In this document: piece by piece, positions 52,359 to 59,873 of the stretch | How positions within the stretch are numbered: position 1 is the stretch's first letter | Layout: every line of letters starts with the position of its first letter | Assembly: GCA_015058655.1 (NCBI GenBank) | Contig: SVBX01000021.1 | Location: forward strand, 1-59,948 | DNA length: 59,948 nt | Reading direction: 5' to 3' | Origin: Pseudoselenomonas ruminantium | Lineage (GTDB): Bacteria; Bacillota; Negativicutes; Selenomonadales; Selenomonadaceae | Notes under the pieces: model-generated | What the model was told of the DNA's origin: nothing | The model's database searches: none | The model's input: only the letters and a program-made list of their open reading frames with translations | Made by a program: the position numbers and the translations under genes

Positions 52359-53177
52359 ATGGGTAAATTTACAGGCAAACTTATCATCTCTGACCTGGAC
52401 GGCACCTTGATACCAAGGGGCGGCGTCATTTCGGAGGAAAACCGCAGGGCTATCGCATATTTTGTAGGGGAGGGCGGCCTTTTTTCTGTGGCCACGGGAC
52501 GCACCCCGGAGGCAGCGGAGGGCTATGTGGAAGGGCTGCCCCTCAATGCCCCCGGCATCTTCTTCAACGGCGCCATGCTCTATGATTGGCAGAGAAAACA
52601 GGTGCTGAAGACTATGCCCCTCACGGCAGGGGATGAAAAGAATCTCTGGCCGGCTTTCGCCCGTGAGGCGCTGCATCGTTTCCCGGAGGCCTGCATAGAG
52701 GTCTATACCGAGGATAACTGCCATGTGGTGACCCCGGAGGCGAATGATGACCCCAGGCTGCCCTATGAATATTATCGCTATGCTCACACGGATTTGGAGC
52801 AGCTGACAGATACGGCCAAGACCCCCTGGCTGAAGTTCTTCGCCTGCGACAAGCATGAGCATTTGGAAAAGTATGTGGCGCTGGCCGAGGAAATGGGAGC
52901 AGCAGCCCTGGCCAACGGCTTCTACTCCGAGGACAATTACTATGAGTTCGTAGCCAAAGAGGTTTCCAAGGGGGCCATGCTGGAGACCGTGAGAGAAATG
53001 CTGCCCGGGGTGGAGATCATCGCCTGCGGGGATTATCTCAACGACAGGGAACTGCTGGCATCTGCAGATGTTTCCGTGGCTCCCGCCACTGCCCACGAAG
53101 CAATCAGGGCCGCCGCCAGGCTTAAAGGTCCTGCCGTAGAAGACCACCTGCTGGCCTGGTTGGTGGAAAAGCTGTGA
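52359..53177 (+). CDS. Cof-type HAD-family phosphatase
   Basis: The start is MGKFTGKLIISDLDGTLIPR, after GGGAGAG (272 residues). HAD motif I is DLDGTL (nucleophile Asp near residue 11), motif II is VATGRT, and motifs III-IV are KGAMLETVREM and CGDYLNDRELL. The C2B-type cap lies between (about 85-190). Such enzymes dephosphorylate sugar phosphates or small cofactors such as FMN; the substrate cannot be told. It may share the larE transcript. Confidence 0.92.
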   Translation: MGKFTGKLIISDLDGTLIPRGGVISEENRRAIAYFVGEGGLFSVATGRTPEAAEGYVEGLPLNAPGIFFNGAMLYDWQRKQVLKTMPLTAGDEKNLWPAFAREALHRFPEACIEVYTEDNCHVVTPEANDDPRLPYEYYRYAHTDLEQLTDTAKTPWLKFFACDKHEHLEKYVALAEEMGAAALANGFYSEDNYYEFVAKEVSKGAMLETVREMLPGVEIIACGDYLNDRELLASADVSVAPATAHEAIRAAARLKGPAVEDHLLAWLVEKL

Positions 53178-53394
53178 GGGGAAATGTGGGCAGAAGTCCC
53201 CAGCTGTGCTATGATTGAATTGACTGCATATCAAGTGCTGAAGGAGTTTTCAAGCTATGAAAAAAGTGCTTTTTTTATGCCATGGCAGCATACGAACTTG
53301 AACTCTCCAACCCTTGATATTACAGGCTCCTTGAGCAGTGCGGACCTGAATTTACAACTTTTTTACAACATTTGAATGGGAAGAGCCTTGGCTA

Positions 53395-53421
53395 TGGCAA
53401 ACTGAACAATTGTGCTATAAT
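53395..53421 (+). promoter_or_regulatory. Extended -10 promoter of the Rpn locus
   Basis: TGCTATAAT (TATAAT at 53416-53421) with a weak TGGCAA at 53395, about 28 bases before the TTG start. The interval 53178-53394 shows no supported gene. Confidence 0.55.
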
Positions 53422-53448
53422 CGTAGGTAAGAAACGAGGTGCCGATAA

Positions 53449-54414
53449 TTGGGCGACAAGGATTCTGTAACTAAAGAGTACATGAAGCAGCCTGACCGCT
53501 TTGCGGACCTGTTCAATGGTTTCTGCTATGGCGGGGAGCAGCGTATTCAGCCGGGAGACCTGAGGGATATGGATACCGCAAGCATTGTCCTGCCCTATGG
53601 TTCTGCTGGGGCAGCCTTGCCGGAGCAGAAGGCCAGGGATGTGCTGAAGCTGGCCCTGAAGACGGATGGCAGGGTGGCCTACTGTATACTGGGCGTGGAA
53701 AACCAGTCCAAAATCCATCTGGCGATGCCGGTAAGGAATATGCTCTACGATGCCATGACTTTGACGGAGCAGGTTGTAGCCACGGCCAGCTCCCATAAAA
53801 AGGCGCATGAACACGGCAGGGATGAGGCTGAGTATCTGAGCGGCTTCCACCGTGACGACAAAATCTTGCCAGTCATAACCATAGTGGTATACTGGGGCGC
53901 AGAGGCATGGGATGCGCCAACTACCCTGCGGGAGATGTATCCTGAGGGGATAGACGAGAGCGTACTGAGGTACGCCAATGATTATAAGGTGAATCTGGTT
54001 GCTCCGGCCATGATGACAGACCAGCAGTTGGATATTTTCAAGTCTGACTTGAAGGATGTGCTGAAGTTCATCAAGCACTCCGTCAGCAAGGCGGAACTGG
54101 CTCAGCTGGTAAATGGCAACAAGGCTTATAGATCACTGGATAGACTGGCAGCCCAGACCATAAGCGTCTGTGCTGGCCTGAATTTCAACCTTCCCGTGGG
54201 AGAGGAGAGGATTGATATGTGCAAGGCGATAGATGATATGCTTACTGATGCCCGTAACGAGGGTATAAATAAGGAACGTAATGAGGGAATGCTCAATGTT
54301 GTAGCTATGGCAAGAGACTACAATCTCGGCAAGGAGGCAGCCGTACAGCAACTGGCAAAGAGATATCCGTTATCTCAGGATGATGCTATGTCTTTTGTAA
54401 ACCAGAACTGGTAA
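53449..54414 (+). CDS. Rpn-family PD-(D/E)XK nuclease/putative transposase
   Basis: The 321-residue protein starts with TTG after GAGGTG. The N-terminal opening MKQPDRFADLFNGFCYGGEQ, the core ILGVENQSKIHLAMPVRNMLYDAM (E-x-Q in the nuclease core) and ILPVITIVVYWGAEAWDAPTT mark the Rpn / PDDEXK-transposase-like family of Firmicutes. The C-terminal 65 residues (from Met257) form a separate helical tail with TDARNEGINKERNEG. E. coli Rpn proteins are DNA endonucleases linked to recombination and phage defence, and are held in check by small C-terminal proteins made from internal starts. A strong internal start lies at 54217, and a duplicate tail gene follows at once. Confidence 0.85.
   Translation: MGDKDSVTKEYMKQPDRFADLFNGFCYGGEQRIQPGDLRDMDTASIVLPYGSAGAALPEQKARDVLKLALKTDGRVAYCILGVENQSKIHLAMPVRNMLYDAMTLTEQVVATASSHKKAHEHGRDEAEYLSGFHRDDKILPVITIVVYWGAEAWDAPTTLREMYPEGIDESVLRYANDYKVNLVAPAMMTDQQLDIFKSDLKDVLKFIKHSVSKAELAQLVNGNKAYRSLDRLAAQTISVCAGLNFNLPVGEERIDMCKAIDDMLTDARNEGINKERNEGMLNVVAMARDYNLGKEAAVQQLAKRYPLSQDDAMSFVNQNW
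54198..54219 (+). promoter_or_regulatory. Internal ribosome binding site and start inside the Rpn gene
   Basis: GGGAGAGGAGAGG (54198-54210) lies 6 bases before an in-frame ATG (54217, codon 257). Translation from it would give a 65-residue protein MCKAIDDMLTDARNEG..., ending at 54414. This is the arrangement of the small RpnS antitoxins. Confidence 0.65.
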
Positions 54415-54420
54415 GTGGCA

Positions 54421-54639
54421 ATGAGTAAAATGTGCAAGGCGCTCGAGGATATGCTTGCCGATGCCCGTAATGAGGGTATTGCTAAGGGGTACAACGAGGC
54501 AATCAGTGAGGGAAGGCTCCATATCATAGACATGCTAAGAGAACTTAACTTCAGTAAAGACGTAGCGGTTCGGGAGTTGTCGAAGCGGTATAATATGTTC
54601 CCAGAGGAGGCTGCGTCCTTTGTGGATAACAACTGGTGA
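54421..54639 (+). CDS. Stand-alone copy of the Rpn C-terminal tail (putative antitoxin)
   Basis: About 72 residues from the ATG giving MSKMCKALEDML; a GTG at 54415 directly after the Rpn stop and an ATG at 54430 are alternatives. From MCKALEDMLADARNEG to the end ASFVDNNW it matches the Rpn tail (MCKAIDDMLTDARNEG to MSFVNQNW), with about half of the residues identical and a four-residue insertion. The homology starts exactly at the Met that serves as the internal start in the nuclease gene. There is no strong ribosome binding site, so it is probably translated by coupling to the upstream stop. It has no nuclease domain. A regulatory or inhibitory partner is the best guess; a dead fragment is the alternative. 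Confidence 0.72.
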   Translation: MSKMCKALEDMLADARNEGIAKGYNEAISEGRLHIIDMLRELNFSKDVAVRELSKRYNMFPEEAASFVDNNW

Positions 54640-54657
54640 ATTCTTCTAAGAAAATGT

Positions 54658-54693
54658 GGTGCCCCAAACCTAAGGCTGGTTCGGGGCACTTTC
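54658..54693 (+). terminator. Terminator of the Rpn locus
   Basis: GTGCCCC and GGGGCAC arms with inner ACC/GGT are followed by TTTCGCTGTTTTT. 54694-54956 holds no gene that I can support; TTGACG at 54820 may be part of a promoter for the phosphatase. Confidence 0.85.
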
Positions 54694-54956
54694 GCTGTTT
54701 TTGATTGGCGAAAATCCCCTGCCATGCTATGATAAAGAAAATGTACGTTTGTCATGGGTAGTCTGGCAAAATCCGAGGAGTAGTAAAACAAGCCGATTTC
54801 TACTACGTTTTTGCTACGATTGACGGACTTAATATGCCAAGTTATGCCCCATTATGCCACTTGCACACTTTCTGATAATTCTGATGCACAGTTGGCCGGG
54901 TGGGCAGAAACGGGCATTTTACGGCGTTTCACGGCATATCTGGAAGGAGAATTTCG

Positions 54957-55412
54957 ATGAAAAAGATACTTTTTGTCTGCCACGGCAATATCTGCAGGTC
55001 GACCATGGCCGAGTTCGTCATGAAGGATTTGGTCCGGAAAGCAGGGCTGGAGCAGGAGTTCGAGATTGATTCCAAGGCCTGCCGCACGGATGAGCTGGGG
55101 AATGACACGCATCCCGGCACCAAGCGGGCGCTGCAGGCCCATGGGGTGCCGTTCGCGCCCCGGAGGGCGCGGCAGATCACCAGGGCTGACTATGAGGCTT
55201 GGGACTATATCATCTATATGGATGAGGAGAACCGACGGGATCTGATGCGGCTGACGGGGAGCGACCCTGAGGGGAAGTGCTCGTCCCTGCTTTCCTGGGC
55301 GGGCCTCTCACGGGAGGTGGCAGACCCCTGGTATACCGGGGAGTTCGAGACTACCTATCAGGATGTGCTGACAGGCTGCAAGGCGCTGCTGCAGAAAATT
55401 GCCAACTCCTGA
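54957..55412 (+). CDS. Low-molecular-weight protein tyrosine phosphatase
   Basis: The start is MKKILFVCHGNICRSTMAEF, after AAGGAGA (151 residues; a 19-codon upstream extension is rejected). The P-loop CHGNICRS (CX5R, Cys8-Arg14) and the general-acid motif VADPWYTGEF are intact, along with the conserved DYIIYMDEENRRDL. In bacteria these act on tyrosine kinases of polysaccharide export or on small phospho-molecules; here there is no kinase neighbour. It is cytoplasmic and a single gene with its own terminator. Confidence 0.95.
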   Translation: MKKILFVCHGNICRSTMAEFVMKDLVRKAGLEQEFEIDSKACRTDELGNDTHPGTKRALQAHGVPFAPRRARQITRADYEAWDYIIYMDEENRRDLMRLTGSDPEGKCSSLLSWAGLSREVADPWYTGEFETTYQDVLTGCKALLQKIANS

Positions 55413-55454
55413 ATGATTGCAGGGGCTGGCAGGGAGAGCCTTAGAGGTCTATAT

Positions 55455-55503
55455 GAAAAAACGCCGTCCTGCTGGCTGTGAACCAGCGGGACGGCGGTTT
55501 TTA
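55455..55503 (+). terminator. Terminator of the phosphatase gene
   Basis: AAAAAACGCCGTCC-TGCTGG and CCAGC-GGGACGGCGGTTTTT arms form a long stem with T run. Confidence 0.93.
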
Positions 55504-55512
55504 GGTGAATTT

Positions 55513-55541
55513 TTGCTGAACCTCAGTTTATGTGATATACT
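55513..55541 (+). promoter_or_regulatory. Promoter of the holin-like toxin mRNA
   Basis: TTGCTG (55513-55518), 17 bases, TATACT (55536-55541), giving a leader of about 100 bases. The word TTTATGTGATA here (55527-55537) recurs at 55826-55836. Confidence 0.6.
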
Positions 55542-55650
55542 TGAAACTGTGCTGTTGCACGGGAGACGGTTGGCCCTTCTGACGGAGGGACTGTGACCCT
55601 TCGATGACATAGAAATCCCACAGGGAAATATGCATTAGGAGGGATGTCGC

Positions 55651-55746
55651 ATGACATTAGAGTCGATGTTAGCCTTGGTGGGCTATACGGCAGCCATCTT
55701 TAGCCTCGGCTATATGATTGGAAAAGACTTGAATAAACAGAAATGA
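55651..55746 (+). CDS. Holin-like type I toxin, 31-residue membrane peptide
   Basis: This 31-residue peptide begins MTLESMLALVGYTAAIF, has a single hydrophobic helix and ends in a Lys-rich tail (GKDLNKQK). It is preceded by AGGAGGG. The MTxxExLxL opening, length and charged tail are those of the TxpA/BsrG-like putative holin-like toxins of Firmicutes. The stop codon lies inside the arm of a hairpin at 55742-55778. A perfect promoter on the opposite strand would make an RNA overlapping the 3' end, as in TxpA/RatA and BsrG/SR4. Inner-membrane location is expected. Confidence 0.78.
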   Translation: MTLESMLALVGYTAAIFSLGYMIGKDLNKQK

Positions 55747-55831
55747 CCGTCCTTAGCCTCAGAAACTAAACGGTCATTCTGTGATCAAATATGAAACAAG
55801 GGCTGACTTCCCATGTAATAGCGCCTTTATG
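55742..55831 (-). ncRNA. Putative antisense antitoxin RNA
   Basis: On the minus strand TTGACT (55865-55860), 17 bases and TATAAT (55842-55837) form a near-consensus promoter. Transcription from about 55831 would reach the hairpin AATGACCGT/ACGGTCATT (55742-55750, 55770-55778; inner TTAG/CTAA, loop CCTCAGAAA). The RNA of about 90 nt overlaps the 3' end of the toxin mRNA. GAGGCTAA in it can also pair with TTAGCCTC inside the toxin coding region (55700-55707). Confidence 0.6.
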
Positions 55832-55890
55832 TGATAATTATAGCAAATGCTTCGATAGTAGTCAATGATTGCCAAGGAGGTAATGCCTCG

Positions 55891-56577
55891 ATGATACATA
55901 TGCGCAATGTGCGGAAGGTCTACGACACCGGCGTGGTGGCCCTGGACGGGGTGAATGTGGACATCAAGAAGGGAGAGTTCGTCTTCGTGGTGGGGGCCAG
56001 CGGCGCTGGCAAATCCACCTTCATCAAGATGCTCTTCCGTGAGGAACTGCCCACCAGCGGAGAGCTTTTAGTGAATGGCCATGATGTGGTGAATATGGAG
56101 CGCAGCGAGGTGCCTTATCTGCGCCGCGGGCTGGGAGTTATCTTTCAGGATTACCGCCTGCTGCCGGACAAGACGGTGTTTGAGAATGTGGCTTTCGCCA
56201 TGCAGGTCATCGAGGCTCCCCGCCGCACTATGCAGAGGAGTGTAAATGCGGTGCTGGAGGTGGTAGGCCTCCGTGACAAGTACAGGAGCTTTCCCTCCCA
56301 GCTGTCCGGCGGCGAGCAGCAGCGGGTGGCTATCGCTCGCGCCATCGTGAATTCCCCTGCTATCGTCATTGCCGATGAGCCTACAGGGAACCTTGACCCG
56401 GAAACCAGCTGGGATATCATGGATATTTTCCATCGCATCAATCAGGCGGGCACCACCATTGTCATGGCCACTCACGACAAGCATATCGTGGACACCATGC
56501 AGCGGCGGGTCATTGCCATTGAGGACGGTCACATAGTAAGAGATGAAGCGCGGGGGGTATACGGTTATGAAGCTTAG
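55891..56577 (+). CDS. ftsE: Cell-division ABC ATPase FtsE
   Basis: The start is [20 protein letters not shown], after AAGGAGGT; a 20-codon upstream extension overlaps the antisense RNA promoter and is rejected (228 residues). Walker A is [12 protein letters not shown] (about 34-45), the signature is [15 protein letters not shown] (about 137-151), Walker B is [13 protein letters not shown], and the H-loop is [10 protein letters not shown]. FtsE with FtsX controls septal cell-wall hydrolysis from the inner membrane. It overlaps ftsX by 11 bases and is followed by a murein hydrolase activator gene. Confidence 0.97.
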   Translation: MIHMRNVRKVYDTGVVALDGVNVDIKKGEFVFVVGASGAGKSTFIKMLFREELPTSGELLVNGHDVVNMERSEVPYLRRGLGVIFQDYRLLPDKTVFENVAFAMQVIEAPRRTMQRSVNAVLEVVGLRDKYRSFPSQLSGGEQQRVAIARAIVNSPAIVIADEPTGNLDPETSWDIMDIFHRINQAGTTIVMATHDKHIVDTMQRRVIAIEDGHIVRDEARGVYGYEA

Positions 56578-57454
56578 GACAAGTGAATATTTCTTGCAGG
56601 AGGTATTCCATTCCTTGAAGCGGAATAACTGGATGACCTTTGCTTCTGTAGGCACCGTGGCAGTGTCCCTCTTTGTCCTGGGGGTGTTCCTCATCCTGGT
56701 GATGAATATGAACCGCATGGCAGGGATGCTGGAGTCCCAGGTGCAGATCAGCGTCTATCTGGAGGACAAGCTGGAGGACAGCGACCACAAGAAAATAAAG
56801 AGCGAGATAGAGAATATGCAGGGCATCGAGTCGGTGAGATTCGTTTCCCGTGACGATGCCAAGGAAAAGCTGGCAGAAAGGCTGGGTGACCAGAAGTACC
56901 TGCTGGAGGCTTTGGGAGACAAGAACCCTCTGCCGGATGCCTTTGAAGTGACGGTGCACCAGCCGGAACTGGTGGAGACAGCCGCTGCGGCCATCGCCCA
57001 GATCAAGGGGGTGGAGGAGGCCAAGTACGGCCAGGATGTGGTGGAGCACCTCTTTGATATCACCCGGCTCATGCGCGTCTTCGGCCTGGCCTTGATGGTG
57101 CTGCTGGCAGGGGCAACCCTTTTCATCATTTCCAATACCATCCGCCTGACGGTTTTTGCCAGGAGGAAAGAGATTGCCATCATGAAATATGTGGGTGCCA
57201 CGGACTGGTTCATCCGCTGGCCCTTCATCATCGAAGGCGTTGTCATGGGCTGCTTCGGCGGCCTTCTGGCGGCGGTGGTCCTGCGCAGCTTCTATGCGGC
57301 CATGGCGGCGAAGATATACAGCACCCTGGCCTTCTTCCCCTTGATGCCCCAGTACCCCTTCATGAACTATGTCACCGTGGGCATCATTCTCTCCGGCATG
57401 GCCATCGGCGCAGGCGGCTCTGCCATTTCTTTGAAGCGTTTCCTGAAGGTGTAA
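56567..57454 (+). CDS. ftsX: Cell-division membrane protein FtsX
   Basis: The start is [20 protein letters not shown], within the end of ftsE (295 residues). A first membrane helix (VGTVAVSLFVLGVFLILVM, about 27-45) is followed by an extracellular loop (about 50-170, QISVYLEDKLEDSDHKKIKS). Three more helices then contain the FtsX/MacB permease motif TIRLTVFARRKEIAIMKYVG. The extracellular loop would contact the EnvC-like protein encoded next, which lies only 4 bases after the stop. Confidence 0.95.
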   Translation: MKLRTSEYFLQEVFHSLKRNNWMTFASVGTVAVSLFVLGVFLILVMNMNRMAGMLESQVQISVYLEDKLEDSDHKKIKSEIENMQGIESVRFVSRDDAKEKLAERLGDQKYLLEALGDKNPLPDAFEVTVHQPELVETAAAAIAQIKGVEEAKYGQDVVEHLFDITRLMRVFGLALMVLLAGATLFIISNTIRLTVFARRKEIAIMKYVGATDWFIRWPFIIEGVVMGCFGGLLAAVVLRSFYAAMAAKIYSTLAFFPLMPQYPFMNYVTVGIILSGMAIGAGGSAISLKRFLKV

Positions 57455-57458
57455 TTCC

Positions 57459-58586
57459 ATGGATAAGATGATAAAAAAGAGCTGCGGCTTCGCCCTGGCC
57501 GGGGTGATGCTGCTGCAGACCACCACGGCTTTGGCCTCTTTGGAAGATGACAAGGCCAGCTATGATGCCCAGGCTGAGGAAAAGCGCCAGCAGAGCGAGG
57601 AGCTGGCAGGCAAGATTGCCTCCCTGTCCGAAGAGAAGCGCATCTTGGATGAAGAAGCCGAGGCAGCCATTGCGGAGCATGAGGCCAGGAAGGCTGAACT
57701 GGATGCTACCCTTGACCGTCTGGAGGAAAATGAGGAAAAGCTCAAGAAGACTGAGGCGGATTACAAGGAGAAGTCCGGCAAGCTGGGCAAGAGAGTGCGG
57801 GATATTTATATCAACGGACAGATTTCTTATCTGGATGTGCTCTTCGGGGCCAAGGATTTCTCTGACCTCATGACCCGCATGGACCTGCTGAAGCGGGTAA
57901 TCAAGCAGGATTATGACCTGGTGCAGCTGGTGCTGGCAGAAAAAGCGGATATAGAGCGCACCAAGTCCAGCCTGGAAAAGGACAAGGCTGTCCAGGCCGA
58001 GCAGGAGCAGAGGGCCAGGGTGGCCCGGGACGAGCGGGAGGTCAAGGTGGCCAAGCGCAAGGCCCTGCTTGATCGCATGAAGAATGACAAGGCCATCATC
58101 GATGCCCAGTACGATGAGCTCATGGCGGCTTCCAAGCAGGTGGAGGAAATGCTCCGTCGCTCCAGCTATGCCAGCGCCGCTCCTGCGGCGGTGGGGGGAG
58201 GCTCCGGGGCCATGCTCTGGCCCATGGCGGGGCCTGTGACCTCGGAGTTCGGCTGGCGCGTCCACCCCATCACAGGCACCCAGAAGTTCCACAGCGGCGT
58301 GGACATCGGCGGCGACTACGGCCAGCCCATTGCCGCTGCCCAGGGGGGCACCGTGGAGTACGCCGGCTGGATCTCAGGCTACGGCAATGCGGTCATCATC
58401 AGCCATGGGGGCGGCATCTCCACCCTCTACGGCCATTGCCAGTCTTTGGCGGTAGGCGTGGGGCAGCAGGTGTCCCAGGGAGAGACCATCGCTTACTGCG
58501 GCTCCACCGGCAACTCCACCGGCCCTCACTGCCACTTTGAGGTGCGCCAGGGAGGCGAGCCTATCAGTCCCTATTCTTACTTGTGA
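57459..58586 (+). CDS. EnvC-like coiled-coil M23 peptidase (septal murein hydrolase or activator)
   Basis: The 375-residue protein has a signal peptide (MDKMIKKSCGFALAGVMLLQ, cleavage near ALAS). A long coiled coil follows (about 30-235, rich in Glu/Lys/Ala) and then a LytM/M23 domain (about 255-375). The zinc-site motifs are complete: HSGVDIGG, TLYGHCQSL and GPHCHFEVRQG, so it should be an active endopeptidase, unlike E. coli EnvC. It sits directly after ftsX, and FtsX is expected to switch it through the coiled coil. Location is the periplasm. Confidence 0.93.
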   Translation: MDKMIKKSCGFALAGVMLLQTTTALASLEDDKASYDAQAEEKRQQSEELAGKIASLSEEKRILDEEAEAAIAEHEARKAELDATLDRLEENEEKLKKTEADYKEKSGKLGKRVRDIYINGQISYLDVLFGAKDFSDLMTRMDLLKRVIKQDYDLVQLVLAEKADIERTKSSLEKDKAVQAEQEQRARVARDEREVKVAKRKALLDRMKNDKAIIDAQYDELMAASKQVEEMLRRSSYASAAPAAVGGGSGAMLWPMAGPVTSEFGWRVHPITGTQKFHSGVDIGGDYGQPIAAAQGGTVEYAGWISGYGNAVIISHGGGISTLYGHCQSLAVGVGQQVSQGETIAYCGSTGNSTGPHCHFEVRQGGEPISPYSYL

Positions 58587-58605
58587 TATATGAGGCAAAT
58601 TCTGT

Positions 58606-59772
58606 ATGAGCTACTTTATGAATAAAAAGCGGCTGGCAGCGGTCGTCATCGTCACGGCGGTGATTTCCTCCCTGCTGACCATGGGGGCCTGGGCAGCCCT
58701 GCTGGGGCTGGACAGCCACAAGATAGTTGACTTGGCCCGGTTTTTCGGCACCATGCGGCTCATCGAGTCCCGCTATGTGGACGGGACCGATGAGACCAAG
58801 CTCTTGAACGGCGCCATCTCCGGCATGGTGCAGTCCCTGGGGGACCCCCATTCCATCTACATGGACAAGGATATGTATACCAAGCTGATGCAGCACACGG
58901 AGGGAGCCTTCGGCGGCATCGGCGTCACTATGGGGTTCAAGGACAACAAGGTGACCATCATCTCCGTGCTGGAGGGCACTCCCGGGGAGGCGGCTGGCCT
59001 CCTGGCCGGGGATGAGATCACGGCGGTGGACGGTACCTCCGTTGCCGAGCTGCAGCCCGAGGAAGTGGTGCTGGGAATCCGGGGCGAAGTGGGAACCCAG
59101 GTAGCTCTGACTATCCACCGGGAGGGGCAGGATGATGCAGATTATCAGCTGACCCGGGCCACTATCCGGGTGCCCTCGGTGAAAGGCGCGAGGGTAGAGG
59201 GCACGGATATGGGCTATATCCGCATCGCTTCCTTTGCCGAAGCTACAGGCAAGGAGTTCAAGGAAGAGTTCGATAAGCTCAAGGAAGAGGGCGTCCGCGG
59301 CCTCATCATAGACCTCAGGCAGAACCCCGGCGGCCTTATCACCAGCTGCGTGGAAGTGGCCAAAGAAGTGGTGCCGAAAGGGCCTATCGTGTCCGTAGTG
59401 GATAAAAGCGGCGACCGGGAGCAGTTCGATTCGGAACTGGAAAGCCCTGCCATGCCTGTCGTGGTGATGATGGATGGAGGCAGCGCCAGCGCTTCGGAGA
59501 TACTGGCAGGAGCCCTGCAGGATACGGGGGCGGGCAAGGTGGTAGGCGTCCAGTCCTACGGCAAGGGCTCTGTGCAGATCGTAGTGCCCCTGATGAATGA
59601 GGATGGCCTGAAGCTCACCGTGGCAAAATACTACACTCCCTCCGGCCGCAGCATTGACGGTACCGGCATCGCCCCGGATGTGGAGGTGGCTCTCAGCGCT
59701 GAGGGCGGCGTGGACAGCCAGCTGGAGAAGGCCAAGGAAGTGCTGCAACACGCCCTGGGCAAGGCTCAGTGA
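58606..59772 (+). CDS. ctpA: Carboxy-terminal processing protease (S41)
   Basis: The 388-residue protein has an N-terminal signal or anchor (AAVVIVTAVISSLLTMGAWA). A PDZ domain follows (about 100-185, GIGVTMGFKDNKVTIISVLE, GDEITAVDGTSVAEL), and then the S41 core with GLIIDLRQNPGG. The catalytic Ser is in MDGGSASASEILAGAL (about 290) and the Lys in YGKGSVQIVVPL (about 311). Ctp proteases trim exported proteins and cell-wall hydrolases. It follows ftsEX-envC by 19 bases, so a role in tuning the hydrolase is likely. No strong terminator is seen before the tRNA. Confidence 0.95.
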   Translation: MSYFMNKKRLAAVVIVTAVISSLLTMGAWAALLGLDSHKIVDLARFFGTMRLIESRYVDGTDETKLLNGAISGMVQSLGDPHSIYMDKDMYTKLMQHTEGAFGGIGVTMGFKDNKVTIISVLEGTPGEAAGLLAGDEITAVDGTSVAELQPEEVVLGIRGEVGTQVALTIHREGQDDADYQLTRATIRVPSVKGARVEGTDMGYIRIASFAEATGKEFKEEFDKLKEEGVRGLIIDLRQNPGGLITSCVEVAKEVVPKGPIVSVVDKSGDREQFDSELESPAMPVVVMMDGGSASASEILAGALQDTGAGKVVGVQSYGKGSVQIVVPLMNEDGLKLTVAKYYTPSGRSIDGTGIAPDVEVALSAEGGVDSQLEKAKEVLQHALGKAQ

Positions 59773-59801
59773 GGGATATTGTAAAAAATCATAAAAAAGC
59801 C

Positions 59802-59830
59802 TTGACAGGCGGTGCCTACTTGAGTAAAAT
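59802..59830 (+). promoter_or_regulatory. Promoter of the tRNA-Gly gene
   Basis: TTGACA (59802-59807), 17 bases, TAAAAT (59825-59830), about 44 bases before the tRNA 5' end. Confidence 0.75.
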
Positions 59831-59873
59831 ATTCTTTGTCAGTCAGCGAAAGAAATTCGCCAGACGGATGAAT

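Noticed and set aside
53184..53375. A 63-codon plus-strand frame between the HAD phosphatase and the Rpn gene.
   Set aside because: There is no convincing ribosome binding site, composition is unremarkable and there is no recognisable feature; it overlaps the likely promoter region of the Rpn locus.
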